From NCBI GenBank assembly GCA_041485905.1, contig JBGPKK010000024.1, positions 1 through 41,012 of the forward strand: DNA of 41,012 nt, given 5' to 3'. The notes under the pieces were generated by a model. It did no database searches and was not told the origin of the DNA. It worked only from the letters and a program-made list of their open reading frames with translations. The stretch is from JAHFUI01 sp041485905 (GTDB taxonomy: Bacteria; Acidobacteriota; Vicinamibacteria; Vicinamibacterales; CAVVIG01). How positions within the stretch are numbered: position 1 is the first letter of the stretch; each line of letters starts with the position of its first letter. A program made the position numbers and the translations under genes. Positions 16,716 through 23,941 of this stretch are shown here, piece by piece.

Positions 16716-18508
16716 TGACGACCCCGTTTGTGGCCGGCCCGCCGCACCACGCCGATCCCGCGCCCGGTGAACACGCTGTCGGGTTCATCCGCCGCTGGGT
16801 CTTCAGCACGGATCACAAGATCATCGGGATCCAGTACATCATCACCGGGCTGCTGATGGGAGTGGCCGGCGGGGCGCTCGCCGCCCTTATCCGGCTGCAG
16901 CTCGGCTGGCCGGAGCACCGATGGATGTTGCTCTCGCATCTGCTGCCGAACGGGATGCCGAGCGGGGTGATGACGCCGGAGTTCTACCTCGCCGTCGTCA
17001 CCATGCACGGCACGATCATGGTGTTCTTCTTCATCTCCTACGTGCTGGTCAGCGGCTTCGGCAACTACCTCGTGCCGCTCCAGATCGGCGCGAAGGACAT
17101 GGCGTTCCCGTTCCTCAACATGCTGTCCTATTGGATAGCGTTTCTCTCCGCCGCTGTGATGCTCGCGTCCTTCTTTGTCGAGGGCGGCGCGGCGGCGGCC
17201 GGGTGGACGGCGTACCCGCCGCTCAGCGCGGTGTCGAGCGCCGTGCCCGGATCGCAGATGGGCCAGACCGTCTGGATCGTCAGCATGGCGCTGTTCATCG
17301 TCTCGTTTACCATGAGCAGCCTGAACATCGTCGCGACGGTCTTCAGCGTGCGGGCTCCAGGGCTGTCGATGATGCGCCTGTCGCTGACCGTGTGGTCGTA
17401 CTTCATTGCGTCCATTCTCGGTCTCCTCGCGTTTCCGCCGCTGACGGCCGCGGCGGTGATGCTGCTGCTCGACCGCCACTTCGGCACGAGCTTTTTCCTG
17501 CCGTCGGGGCTCGTCGTGGCGAACAAGCTCCTGCCCAACACCGGCGGGTCGCCGCTCTTGTGGCAGCACCTCTTCTGGTTCCTCGGGCACCCCGAGGTCT
17601 ACGTGCTGATCCTGCCGGCGCTCGGGATCGCCTGCGACATCCTGCCGGCGTTCACGCGCAAGCCGGTGTTCGGCTACCGCATCTCGGTCTGGTGTCTGGT
17701 TGCGGTCGGCTGCCTCAGCATGATCGTGTGGGGCCACCACATGTTCGTCAGCGGCATGAGCCCGTTCAGCGGCGAGTACTTCTCACTGGTCACGCTGACG
17801 ATCACGGTGCCGATGACGATTTTCGGCGTCAACATGCTGGCGAGCCTCCGGGGCGCGAAGCTGCAGCTCCGGACGGCCATGTTGTTCTCGCTCGGGGTGA
17901 TCGCGCTGTTTGGCAGCGGCGGACTCGGCGGCCTGTTTCTGGGCAACGCCACCGCCGACATGCAGCTCCACGACACGTACTTCGTGGTCGGCCACTTCCA
18001 CATGATGATTGGCGGCGTCACGCTCCTCGCCACCTTCGGCGCGATCTACTTCTGGTTCCCGAAGATGTTCGGCCGGACGATGAACGAGACGCTCGGCAAA
18101 CTGCACTTCTGGTTCACGTTCGCACCGTTCTTCATCATTTTCTTCATGCAGCACTTCCTCGGCCTGCAGGGCGCGCCGCGCCGCTACTACGCGTTTACGG
18201 CGTACGACTACCTCCAGAAGACGCGCGGGCAGAACCTCGTCATCAGCATCGCGGCGATGGTACTGCTGTCGGGCCAGTTGCTCTTCTTCCTCAACTTCGT
18301 CTGGAGTCTGTTCAAGGGACCCGCGGCCGAGGCGAACCCCTGGCAGGCCACGACCCTCGAGTGGACGGTGCCCTCGCCGCCGCCTCACGGGAATTTCGAC
18401 GCCATACCGATCGTGCAGCGCTGGGCGTACGAGTACGGCGTGCAGACCGTTGACGGAGACTTCGCGGTGCAGACCGTGGCGTCGCACCACGCCCGGGTGA
18501 CCGCATGA
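16715..18508 (+). CDS. coxA: Cytochrome c oxidase subunit I
   Basis: A 597-residue heme-copper oxidase core subunit that reduces O2 to water and pumps protons. Metal ligands: heme a H98 (TMHGT) and H429, CuB H292 with the cross-linking Y296 (GHPEVY) and H341/H342 (GHHMF), heme a3 H427 (GHFHM). D-channel elements are kept (D128 in KDMAFP, N135) and the helix VI Glu is E294. The K-channel Lys expected in the VPTG.K.F motif seems to be replaced: the segment reads TVPMTIFGVNML. The frame is open upstream to 15410, but the ATG at 16715 overlapping coxB is the real start. Confidence 0.96.
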   Translation: MTTPFVAGPPHHADPAPGEHAVGFIRRWVFSTDHKIIGIQYIITGLLMGVAGGALAALIRLQLGWPEHRWMLLSHLLPNGMPSGVMTPEFYLAVVTMHGTIMVFFFISYVLVSGFGNYLVPLQIGAKDMAFPFLNMLSYWIAFLSAAVMLASFFVEGGAAAAGWTAYPPLSAVSSAVPGSQMGQTVWIVSMALFIVSFTMSSLNIVATVFSVRAPGLSMMRLSLTVWSYFIASILGLLAFPPLTAAAVMLLLDRHFGTSFFLPSGLVVANKLLPNTGGSPLLWQHLFWFLGHPEVYVLILPALGIACDILPAFTRKPVFGYRISVWCLVAVGCLSMIVWGHHMFVSGMSPFSGEYFSLVTLTITVPMTIFGVNMLASLRGAKLQLRTAMLFSLGVIALFGSGGLGGLFLGNATADMQLHDTYFVVGHFHMMIGGVTLLATFGAIYFWFPKMFGRTMNETLGKLHFWFTFAPFFIIFFMQHFLGLQGAPRRYYAFTAYDYLQKTRGQNLVISIAAMVLLSGQLLFFLNFVWSLFKGPAAEANPWQATTLEWTVPSPPPHGNFDAIPIVQRWAYEYGVQTVDGDFAVQTVASHHARVTA

Positions 18509-19143
18509 CCGCGTACTCGATCGCAGGCCTGAAGGCCCGCGCCACGGCCGAGAGAGATGTGGAGACCGGGAGAGATGTGGCGCAGGGCTTCAGCCCTGCG
18601 ACCCTCCGCGAGGATCAGGTCCGCCTGGGCCTGTGGATGTTCCTCGGGACGGTCACGATGTTGTTCGCGGCGTTCACGAGCGCGTATGTCGTGCGACGGA
18701 GCGGCTCGGACTGGCGTCACGTGGCGCTGCCGCCGATGCTGTGGGTCAACACGATCGTGCTGGCCGCGAGCAGCCTGGCGCTCGAGGCGGCCAACCGCAG
18801 CGGATTGGGCGGCGGCTGGCGTGCCGCGAGCGGCGCCTTCGCCGCGGCGCTGGCGCTGGGATTCGGGTTTCTCGCGGGCCAGATCGCGGCGTGGCGGCAG
18901 ATGGTCGCCGCCGGTGTGTATCTCCCATCCAGCCCGCACAGCTCGTTCTTCTACATGCTCACCGGCGCTCACGCGCTCCACGTCGTCGCCGCGCTGGGCG
19001 TGCTGATCTGGGGTGCGGCGGCCACCTGGTCCGGCGATCGCAATCGTCGCGCGTGGGCCGCGCGGATGGGCGTGTGCCGGACGTTCTGGCACTACCTCGG
19101 CGCCGTCTGGCTGTTTCTGTTCGCGCTCGTGTCGATCTACTGA
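18505..19143 (+). CDS. Cytochrome c oxidase subunit III family protein, first paralogue
   Basis: A 212-residue protein overlapping coxA by four bases (ATGA). From residue 35 on it is a five-helix subunit III: LGLWMFLGTVTMLFAAF, SSFFYMLTGAHALHV and a final FWHYLGAVWLFLF. Residues 6-31 do not belong to the family; they are the in-frame translation of a 79-bp double-palindrome repeat (18522-18600), giving a charged N-terminal extension (GLKARAT...VAQGFSP). A second subunit III gene follows, so the oxidase has a split or duplicated subunit III. Confidence 0.93.
   Translation: MTAYSIAGLKARATAERDVETGRDVAQGFSPATLREDQVRLGLWMFLGTVTMLFAAFTSAYVVRRSGSDWRHVALPPMLWVNTIVLAASSLALEAANRSGLGGGWRAASGAFAAALALGFGFLAGQIAAWRQMVAAGVYLPSSPHSSFFYMLTGAHALHVVAALGVLIWGAAATWSGDRNRRAWAARMGVCRTFWHYLGAVWLFLFALVSIY
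18522..18600. repeat. 79-bp double-palindrome repeat inside a cox subunit III gene
   Basis: Two imperfect 24-bp palindromes (18522-18545 with a CTGAAG centre, 18577-18600 with a CTTCAG centre) flank a 31-bp spacer. The outer ends are CGCAGG and CCTGCG, the inner ends CGCCAC and GTGGCG, so the whole unit is also an inverted repeat. A unit of the same design and almost equal length (78 bp) sits at 24693-24770. It is inserted in frame before the first membrane helix. It resembles REP/BIME-type elements. Confidence 0.85.
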
Positions 19144-19187
19144 AGGCCAGACCCCGGGCATACCTACGGTTTTTGAAACGAGCACCT

Positions 19188-19796
19188 ATGGCACAACCGG
19201 CAGCACAGTCAATCGGGCGATGGGGCGGAGGCGTGTGCCCGTTCGACGCGGGCTGGCGGAAGGTGATGATGTGGTGGTTCATCGTCACCGACGGACTCCT
19301 GTTCGCCGGCTTTCTCGCGTCGTACGGGTACGCCCGCATCCTTGCGATCCGCTGGCCGAATAACGCGTCCGTGTTCAGCCTGCCCTACATCGCCGCGATG
19401 ACGTTCGTGCTCATCTCGAGCAGCGCGACGATGGCCAGCGCGGTCCAGGCGGCGCGCGAGCAACGACGGCGCGCCGCGCTGCGGTTCGTCCTCCTGACAC
19501 TTGCGGGCGGTGCGTGTTTCCTCGGCATGCAGGCGTTCGAATGGCGCCACTTGATCGAGGCTGGCGCACGGCTCGACGTCAACCCGTGGGGCGATGCCTC
19601 GTTCGGGGCGTACTTCTTTCTCCTCACGGGCTTCCATGGGTCACATGTCCTGACGGGCCTCATCGTTCTGACGTCGACAGCCGTGCGGCTGGCGAAAGGG
19701 CTGTCGACTGCCGATGGCGTCGACATGGCCGGACTCTATTGGCACTTCGTCGACCTTGTCTGGGTCTTCATCTTCACGTTGTTCTATCTGCTCTAG
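19188..19796 (+). CDS. Cytochrome c oxidase subunit III family protein, second paralogue
   Basis: A 202-residue five-helix subunit III. Signatures: MMWWFIVTDGLLFAGF (first helix), GACFLGMQAFEW with a helix III Glu, FFLLTGFHGSHVLTGL and LYWHFVDLVWVFIFTLFYLL at the C terminus. It is more canonical in the FHGSHV and WHFVD motifs than the first paralogue. The ATG at 19188 is preferred; the frame upstream is a shadow of the preceding gene. Two subunit III genes in tandem are seen in some bacterial cox operons; whether both are in one complex is unknown. Confidence 0.94.
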   Translation: MAQPAAQSIGRWGGGVCPFDAGWRKVMMWWFIVTDGLLFAGFLASYGYARILAIRWPNNASVFSLPYIAAMTFVLISSSATMASAVQAAREQRRRAALRFVLLTLAGGACFLGMQAFEWRHLIEAGARLDVNPWGDASFGAYFFLLTGFHGSHVLTGLIVLTSTAVRLAKGLSTADGVDMAGLYWHFVDLVWVFIFTLFYLL

Positions 19797-19833
19797 CAGG
19801 CCTGAAAGGGCCGGCGCAACACCGGGAGAACGA

Positions 19834-20115
19834 ATGCGACGCTACTGGATGACGTGGGCCGTGCTTCTCAGCTTCACCATCGTGATGGTTCTGGCGGACG
19901 GGGCATCGATGCCTCGTCTGGCGTTCGTCGTCTTCATGCTCGTCGCGATGCTGACGAAGGCCTCGATCATCGCGGCCAACTTCATGCACCTGCGCTTCGA
20001 GCGCGCGGGCCTCGTCGTCACGGTCGTGATCGGCCTCCTCGTGACCGGCGCGATCCTGTTCGTGTTGATTGCCCCGGACGCGGCGCGTATCCATACCATG
20101 GTCAGCGGGCGATGA
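19834..20115 (+). CDS. Cytochrome c oxidase subunit IV family protein
   Basis: A 93-residue protein with three hydrophobic helices, matching small bacterial subunit IV (CyoD/CoxD-like) proteins, including KASIIAANFMHLR, the usual helix II motif. GGGAG lies upstream of the ATG. It overlaps the next gene by four bases (ATGA at 20112). It likely stabilises the oxidase in the membrane. Confidence 0.9.
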   Translation: MRRYWMTWAVLLSFTIVMVLADGASMPRLAFVVFMLVAMLTKASIIAANFMHLRFERAGLVVTVVIGLLVTGAILFVLIAPDAARIHTMVSGR

Positions 20116-20372
20116 CGCCGCGCCACGCGCTGATCGTTGGGGTGGTGATTGCGGGTGCCGTGCTGGCGGCGGATCCTGTCTTCGCCCAGTGCGCCATGTG
20201 CCGCCGGGCGTTGGAGTCGCCTGAAGGGCGGCAGATGCTGGCGGCGTTCCGGAGCGGCATCCTGCTCCTGCTCGTCGCGCCGTTCGCGGTGTTCGGGTCG
20301 GTGGCCGCCCTCGCGGTTCGCGCCGAGCGGCGTCGGCAAGAGGAAGAAGGCAAAATGCCTTCTAACTTCTAA
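20112..20372 (+). CDS. Small CxxC membrane protein at the end of the cox operon
   Basis: An 86-residue protein with a signal peptide (to about FAQ, residue 26), then QCAMCRRAL (CxxC), a predicted membrane helix (GILLLLVAPFAVFGSVAALA) and a basic-acidic tail. It is coupled to the subunit IV gene. The CxxC lies outside the cytoplasm and lacks the His needed for heme c, so a thiol-redox or copper-handling role in oxidase assembly is possible. The last residues (PSNF) are encoded by a dispersed repeat at 20359-20390, so the natural C terminus may have been altered. Confidence 0.85.
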   Translation: MTPRHALIVGVVIAGAVLAADPVFAQCAMCRRALESPEGRQMLAAFRSGILLLLVAPFAVFGSVAALAVRAERRRQEEEGKMPSNF

Positions 20373-20406
20373 GTTCTAAGTTCTAACTTCCGCCGCGAAG
20401 CGGCGG
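20359..20406. repeat. AACTTAGAA-type minisatellite followed by a GCGGCGG palindrome
   Basis: TTCTAACTTCTAAGTTCTAA (20360-20379) is the reverse-complement form of the repeat at 6880-6906, followed by CCGCCGC-GAA-GCGGCGG (20390-20406). It fills the four-base gap between two convergent genes and forms the last codons of both. It may act as a bidirectional hairpin, but there is no T-run. Confidence 0.65.
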
Positions 20407-21623
20407 CCCTCCTGCCACGCTTCGAATTCTTTGAACGAGCGGCTCAGCCGCACCGGCGCCGCCAGCCGATCCTGGACGACCTCCGCCGTCTTGTAACCGT
20501 TGCCGGTCACACAGATCACGATCGATTCGTCAGGCGGGATGAGGCCGCGCTGAATCAAGTCGACCGTGGCCGCCAGCGTGGTGCCACCGGCCGGCTCGGT
20601 GAAAATGCCTTCGGTCTCGGCGAGCAGCTCGATCGCGTGAATGATTTGCGCGTCCGACACCGCCGAGCCGCTGCCGCCGGTCTCCCGAACGCATTCGATC
20701 ACCTGATATCCGTCCGCGGGGTTTCCGATCGCAATCGATTTTGCGATCGTGTCGGGCCGAACCGGCTCGGGGTGATCCAGCCCGGCCTCGAGCGCGCGCA
20801 CGACCGGCGCGCATCCGGCCGCCTGCGCCGCGTGCACCTTGGGCAGCTCGCCCTCGACGAGGCCGATGGTCCGCAGCTCACGGAATCCGCGAACGATGCG
20901 CGGGAGCAGCGTGCCCCCGGCCACCGGCGACACGACGTGTTGCGGGTACTTCCACCCGAGCTGTTCGACGATCTCGAACCCGAGTGTCTTCGCGCCTTCC
21001 GCGTAATAGGAACGCAGGTTGATGTTCACGAACCCCCATCCGTAGCGGTCGGACACCTGCGTGCACAGCCGATTCACATCGTCGTAGGTGCCGGCAATCG
21101 CGAGGATGGTGGGCTTGAAAATGGCGGACCCGAGCAGCTTGCCGGCTTCGAGATTATCGGGGATGAACACGCAGCACTCGAGTCCGAGCCGTGCGGCATG
21201 CGCGGAGACGCTGTTGGCCAGGTTGCCGGTCGACGCGCACGCCAGCACCTTGAACCCGAGCTCGACGGCACGCGTCGCCGCGACGGAGACGACGCGGTCT
21301 TTGTACGACAGCGTCGGGTGATTCACCGAGTCGTCCTTGATATACAGCTCGCGGACCCCAAGCCGCTTCGCGAGCTGGTCGCATCTGACGAGCGGCGTGA
21401 AGCCGGAATTGAAGCCGGTGCGCGGCTCTCCTTCAATCGGGAGCAGCTCGCGGTAGCGCCAGAGGCTCTTGGGCCGCTTCTCGATCTCCTCGCGCGTCAC
21501 GTGAATCGCGCTGTAGTCATACAGCGGTTCCAGCGGGCCGAGGCACTTATCGCAGACGTAGGTGGCTAACGCCGGGAATACGGCCTTGCAAAGATGACAT
21601 TGCAGCCCGATGAGTGCGCTCAC
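20376..21623 (-). CDS. thrC: Threonine synthase
   Basis: A 415-residue PLP enzyme, matching threonine synthase (O-phosphohomoserine to threonine). An N-terminal zinc ribbon (C9, C12, C24, C27) precedes FTPLV and the PLP lysine K108 in LSYKDR; the phosphate cradle STGNLA and the glycine-rich VTGNGYKT near the C terminus are present. The start ATG overlaps the stop of the truncated hom gene (ATGA, 21623-21620), so translation is coupled to it and therefore to the SAM-I riboswitch upstream. The last codons overlap a dispersed repeat. Related PLP enzymes (cystathionine-forming or diaminopropionate enzymes) are less likely given the zinc ribbon. Confidence 0.93.
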   Translation of the reverse strand: MSALIGLQCHLCKAVFPALATYVCDKCLGPLEPLYDYSAIHVTREEIEKRPKSLWRYRELLPIEGEPRTGFNSGFTPLVRCDQLAKRLGVRELYIKDDSVNHPTLSYKDRVVSVAATRAVELGFKVLACASTGNLANSVSAHAARLGLECCVFIPDNLEAGKLLGSAIFKPTILAIAGTYDDVNRLCTQVSDRYGWGFVNINLRSYYAEGAKTLGFEIVEQLGWKYPQHVVSPVAGGTLLPRIVRGFRELRTIGLVEGELPKVHAAQAAGCAPVVRALEAGLDHPEPVRPDTIAKSIAIGNPADGYQVIECVRETGGSGSAVSDAQIIHAIELLAETEGIFTEPAGGTTLAATVDLIQRGLIPPDESIVICVTGNGYKTAEVVQDRLAAPVRLSRSFKEFEAWQEGRRFAAEVRT

Positions 21624-21904
21624 ACTGCCTCCGCGAAGGTCGGGCCGGGCTGAAGACCGGCTCCTGCCGTCTCTTTGAAGTGTTCCTGTAGGGACCGGTC
21701 TTCCTGAGCCGGCAGGGACCGGTCTCTAGACCGGTCCGCGAGGTCGAGGATCGATGTGAGCTCGATACCAGGAACCTTGATGTTGTCGGTGAGGCGACGG
21801 GTCACTGAGAAACCGACGGTGCCGAATCCGAGGATGGCAATTCGACGCGGCTGGCGACGGGGACCCGGGCTGTTACCTGACGTGTGGAATGAATCGAAGG
21901 ACAT
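21620..21904 (-). pseudogene. Truncated homoserine dehydrogenase (N-terminal NAD-binding part only)
   Basis: A 94-codon frame. Residues 21-58 read RIAILGFGTVGFSVTRRL and then IELTSILDLADR, the GxGxxG start and following strand of homoserine dehydrogenase (family length 350-450 residues). From about residue 59 the sequence is translated palindromic repeat (21638-21746: SRDRSLPAQEDRSLQ, GAGLQPGP), and it stops after 94 codons with a four-base overlap to thrC. So more than three quarters of the enzyme is gone. The start has GAGGG at 21912-21908. It may survive as a leader that carries the riboswitch signal to thrC. Confidence 0.75.
21638..21746. repeat. Cluster of GACCGG palindromes at the hom truncation point
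   Basis: Includes CCGGGCTGAAGACCGG (21645-21660), GGACCGGTC with CTGAGCCGG nearby (21692-21713) and the near-perfect palindrome GGACCGGTCT-CT-AGACCGGTCC (21716-21737). It occupies the last third of the truncated hom frame, which suggests that insertion of repeats or recombination between them removed the rest of the gene. Confidence 0.75.
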
Positions 21905-21907
21905 GTT

Positions 21908-22036
21908 CCCTCTTTATCTCCCCCTCGCGTGTCCGGCGAAGGTAGGAATTGGCACCTAACCGCGACGTGAGACCGTCGCGTGGTTGCCGTGGCGTCGTCG
22001 GGCCTGTCCCTCAGCCACTCTTGATAAGAAGAGCGT
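21908..22036 (-). promoter_or_regulatory. SAM-I (S-box) riboswitch
   Basis: Reading the minus strand, the conserved SAM-I core is plain: TTATCAAGAG, then GAGGGACAGGCCCGACGA, CGGCAACC, a P3 hairpin (GCGACG/CGTCGC) and GGTGCCAATTCC of P4, closed by a P1 helix between CTCTTCTTATC (22033-22023) and GATAAAGAGG (21918-21909). The 3' strand of P1 contains the ribosome site GAGGG (21912-21908) of the gene that starts at 21904. So SAM binding would hide it: a translational switch without a terminator. It controls hom'-thrC. Confidence 0.93.
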
Positions 22037-22059
22037 ATTCAGTTGTGCTGCGACTGGCG

Positions 22060-22089
22060 ACTATATCAGATGCTGCAAATTGGGCGCAA
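22060..22089 (-). promoter_or_regulatory. Likely promoter of the riboswitch transcript
   Basis: Minus strand TTGCGC (22089-22084), an 18-base spacer and TATAGT (22065-22060). Start of transcription would be near 22053, about 17 bases before the riboswitch. It lies just after the reductase gene, so hom'-thrC can be transcribed independently. Confidence 0.55.
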
Positions 22090-22105
22090 TACAGCTGTCC
22101 TACGC

Positions 22106-23941
22106 CTACGCCGAACACTCGCCGTCCATGACCAGCGGATTGAACTCCGACACCTCTCCGAGATCGACGAAGTCGGCCGCCAGCGAATCTTCCTGGGTCA
22201 GCCCCTCCAGATCGGCCAGCTCCGCTTTCACCTGCGACACTTCGACGCGGGCGAAGAAGTCGGGCGCCGACTCGTCGGCCCGATGCTCGCGCGCGTACAT
22301 CGCGATCAGCCGATCGACCGCTTCGGTGAGCCTGCGCGCCGGAATCTTCGCCGCGAGGCGCGCGAAGGTCGCTTCTTTCGCTGCGGCGCCGCCGCCGACC
22401 ATGACGAAGTACTGCGGCACGGCTCGCGATCCGATCCGGCGAACGCTTCCCTGGAACCCAAACGTGGCGATGTGATGCTGGCCGCAGCCGTTCGGGCAGC
22501 CGCTGATCTTGATCCGCGCGCCGTCGGCGGCCGCGACGAGATCGGGACGCGCGCGCAGGTGATCTTCGAGCAGACGTCCGAGACCGCGCGACTGCGTGAC
22601 CGCCAGCCGGCACGATTCGGCGCCCGGACAGCTCACGACGTCGGCGATGGTCTCCGCGTTCGCCAATCCCAGACCCGCGGCGGCGATCCGTCGATACAAC
22701 GGCCGGAGATTGCCCGCGGTCACCCACCGGAACACGAGATCCTGGTCCATCGTGACGCGAACGGTGCCGTCGCTGTACGCGCGCGACAGATCGGCCAGCA
22801 CGCGCATCTGCGCGCTCGTGAAATCGCCGAGTGGCACAGTGACGATGGCCGTCATGAACCCGAACTGCTTCTGCGGCCGGACGTTCGTCTCACGCCACGT
22901 GGCGTACCGGTCGCCGGCGATTTGCAGCAGCGGTGTGACGATCGGCATGATGCCCGGACCTTTGACGGTCTGCGAGGTGACGCGCGCGGCGATGTCGCCG
23001 ATTTCCGGCTCCGTCTGGAGCGGCCAATCCGGCTTCGCTTCAGTCTCCGGCGGATCGATCTCGAGCGTCGGCACGCGGCCGGTCAGCCGGTTGCGACTGA
23101 GCTCGTGATCGTATTCGTCGCGGAACCGCGTCCATCCCAGCTCGCGAATCATGAACTTCATGCGGTTGCGCTGCTTGTGCTGGTAGTCGCCCAGCCGATG
23201 GAACACGCGCAGCACTGCTTCGGCCACGCGGAAGATCTCGGAAGTCGGGATGAACTCGTGCAGCGGCGCGCCGGTCTTGACCAGAATCGCCGTCCCGCCG
23301 CCCGCGGTTACGCGGAATCCGCGGCCGCCGCCAGGCGCGAGCACGGCGCGGAAGCCGAGATCGTTGATAGGCGTTCCGATGTGATCGACCGGGCACCCTT
23401 CGAACGCAATCTTGAACTTGCGCGGCAGCGTCGCGCTGAGCGGATGGCGCAGCAGGAAGCGCGTCATCGCTTCGGCGTACGGCGTGACGTCGAACTCCTC
23501 ATCGCCGGCGACGCCGGCGTACGGGCACGCGGTGATGTTGCGCACCGAGTTGCCGCACGCTTCGCGCGTCGTCAACCCGTCCCGGGCGAGACGGCGCAAT
23601 GCCGGTTCGACGTCGTGCAGCTTGACGAAGTGGAACTGGATGTTCTGGCGGGTCGTGATGTGACCGAAGCCGCGCGAGTATTGCTCGCCGACCTCGGCGA
23701 GCGCGTGCAGCTGTTCGGCCGTCAGCAGTCCTTGGGGGACCTTCACGCGCAGCATCTGCGCGTCTTCCGCCTGGCGCTGGCCGTAGGTGCCGCGCACGAG
23801 GCGATACGCACGCCATTGGTCGGGCGTGATCTCACCGTTTTCGTAGCGCTCCACGGTGGTGACGAATTCGTCGATTTCCGCGTCGCTCGCAAACGTCAGG
23901 CGCGCGCGCCCATAGGTCGTGGAATCGTCAACGACTGACAT
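22106..23941 (-). CDS. Siroheme-dependent nitrite/sulfite reductase
   Basis: A 611-residue enzyme that makes the six-electron reduction of sulfite to sulfide or nitrite to ammonia. Siroheme/4Fe-4S ligands: C438 and C444 (CPGAESC) and C482 and C486 (CPNGC). The ferrodoxin-like halves and the ITTRQNIQFHF motif (about 95-105) are present. The start overlaps the siroheme synthase gene by 14 bases, so enzyme and cofactor are coupled. The cysteine leader upstream argues for sulfite as substrate. A C-terminal tail of about 50 residues (DFFARVEVSQ..) resembles the extension of assimilatory ferredoxin-type sulfite reductases of this group. It is the last gene of its operon. Confidence 0.92.
   Translation of the reverse strand: MSVVDDSTTYGRARLTFASDAEIDEFVTTVERYENGEITPDQWRAYRLVRGTYGQRQAEDAQMLRVKVPQGLLTAEQLHALAEVGEQYSRGFGHITTRQNIQFHFVKLHDVEPALRRLARDGLTTREACGNSVRNITACPYAGVAGDEEFDVTPYAEAMTRFLLRHPLSATLPRKFKIAFEGCPVDHIGTPINDLGFRAVLAPGGGRGFRVTAGGGTAILVKTGAPLHEFIPTSEIFRVAEAVLRVFHRLGDYQHKQRNRMKFMIRELGWTRFRDEYDHELSRNRLTGRVPTLEIDPPETEAKPDWPLQTEPEIGDIAARVTSQTVKGPGIMPIVTPLLQIAGDRYATWRETNVRPQKQFGFMTAIVTVPLGDFTSAQMRVLADLSRAYSDGTVRVTMDQDLVFRWVTAGNLRPLYRRIAAAGLGLANAETIADVVSCPGAESCRLAVTQSRGLGRLLEDHLRARPDLVAAADGARIKISGCPNGCGQHHIATFGFQGSVRRIGSRAVPQYFVMVGGGAAAKEATFARLAAKIPARRLTEAVDRLIAMYAREHRADESAPDFFARVEVSQVKAELADLEGLTQEDSLAADFVDLGEVSEFNPLVMDGECSA

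Noticed and set aside
22043..23938. Long plus-strand open frame (631 codons) opposite the nitrite/sulfite reductase
   Set aside because: It is the antisense of a well-conserved gene with intact cluster motifs; the translation is Arg/Ala-rich with no family likeness. Typical of GC-rich DNA.
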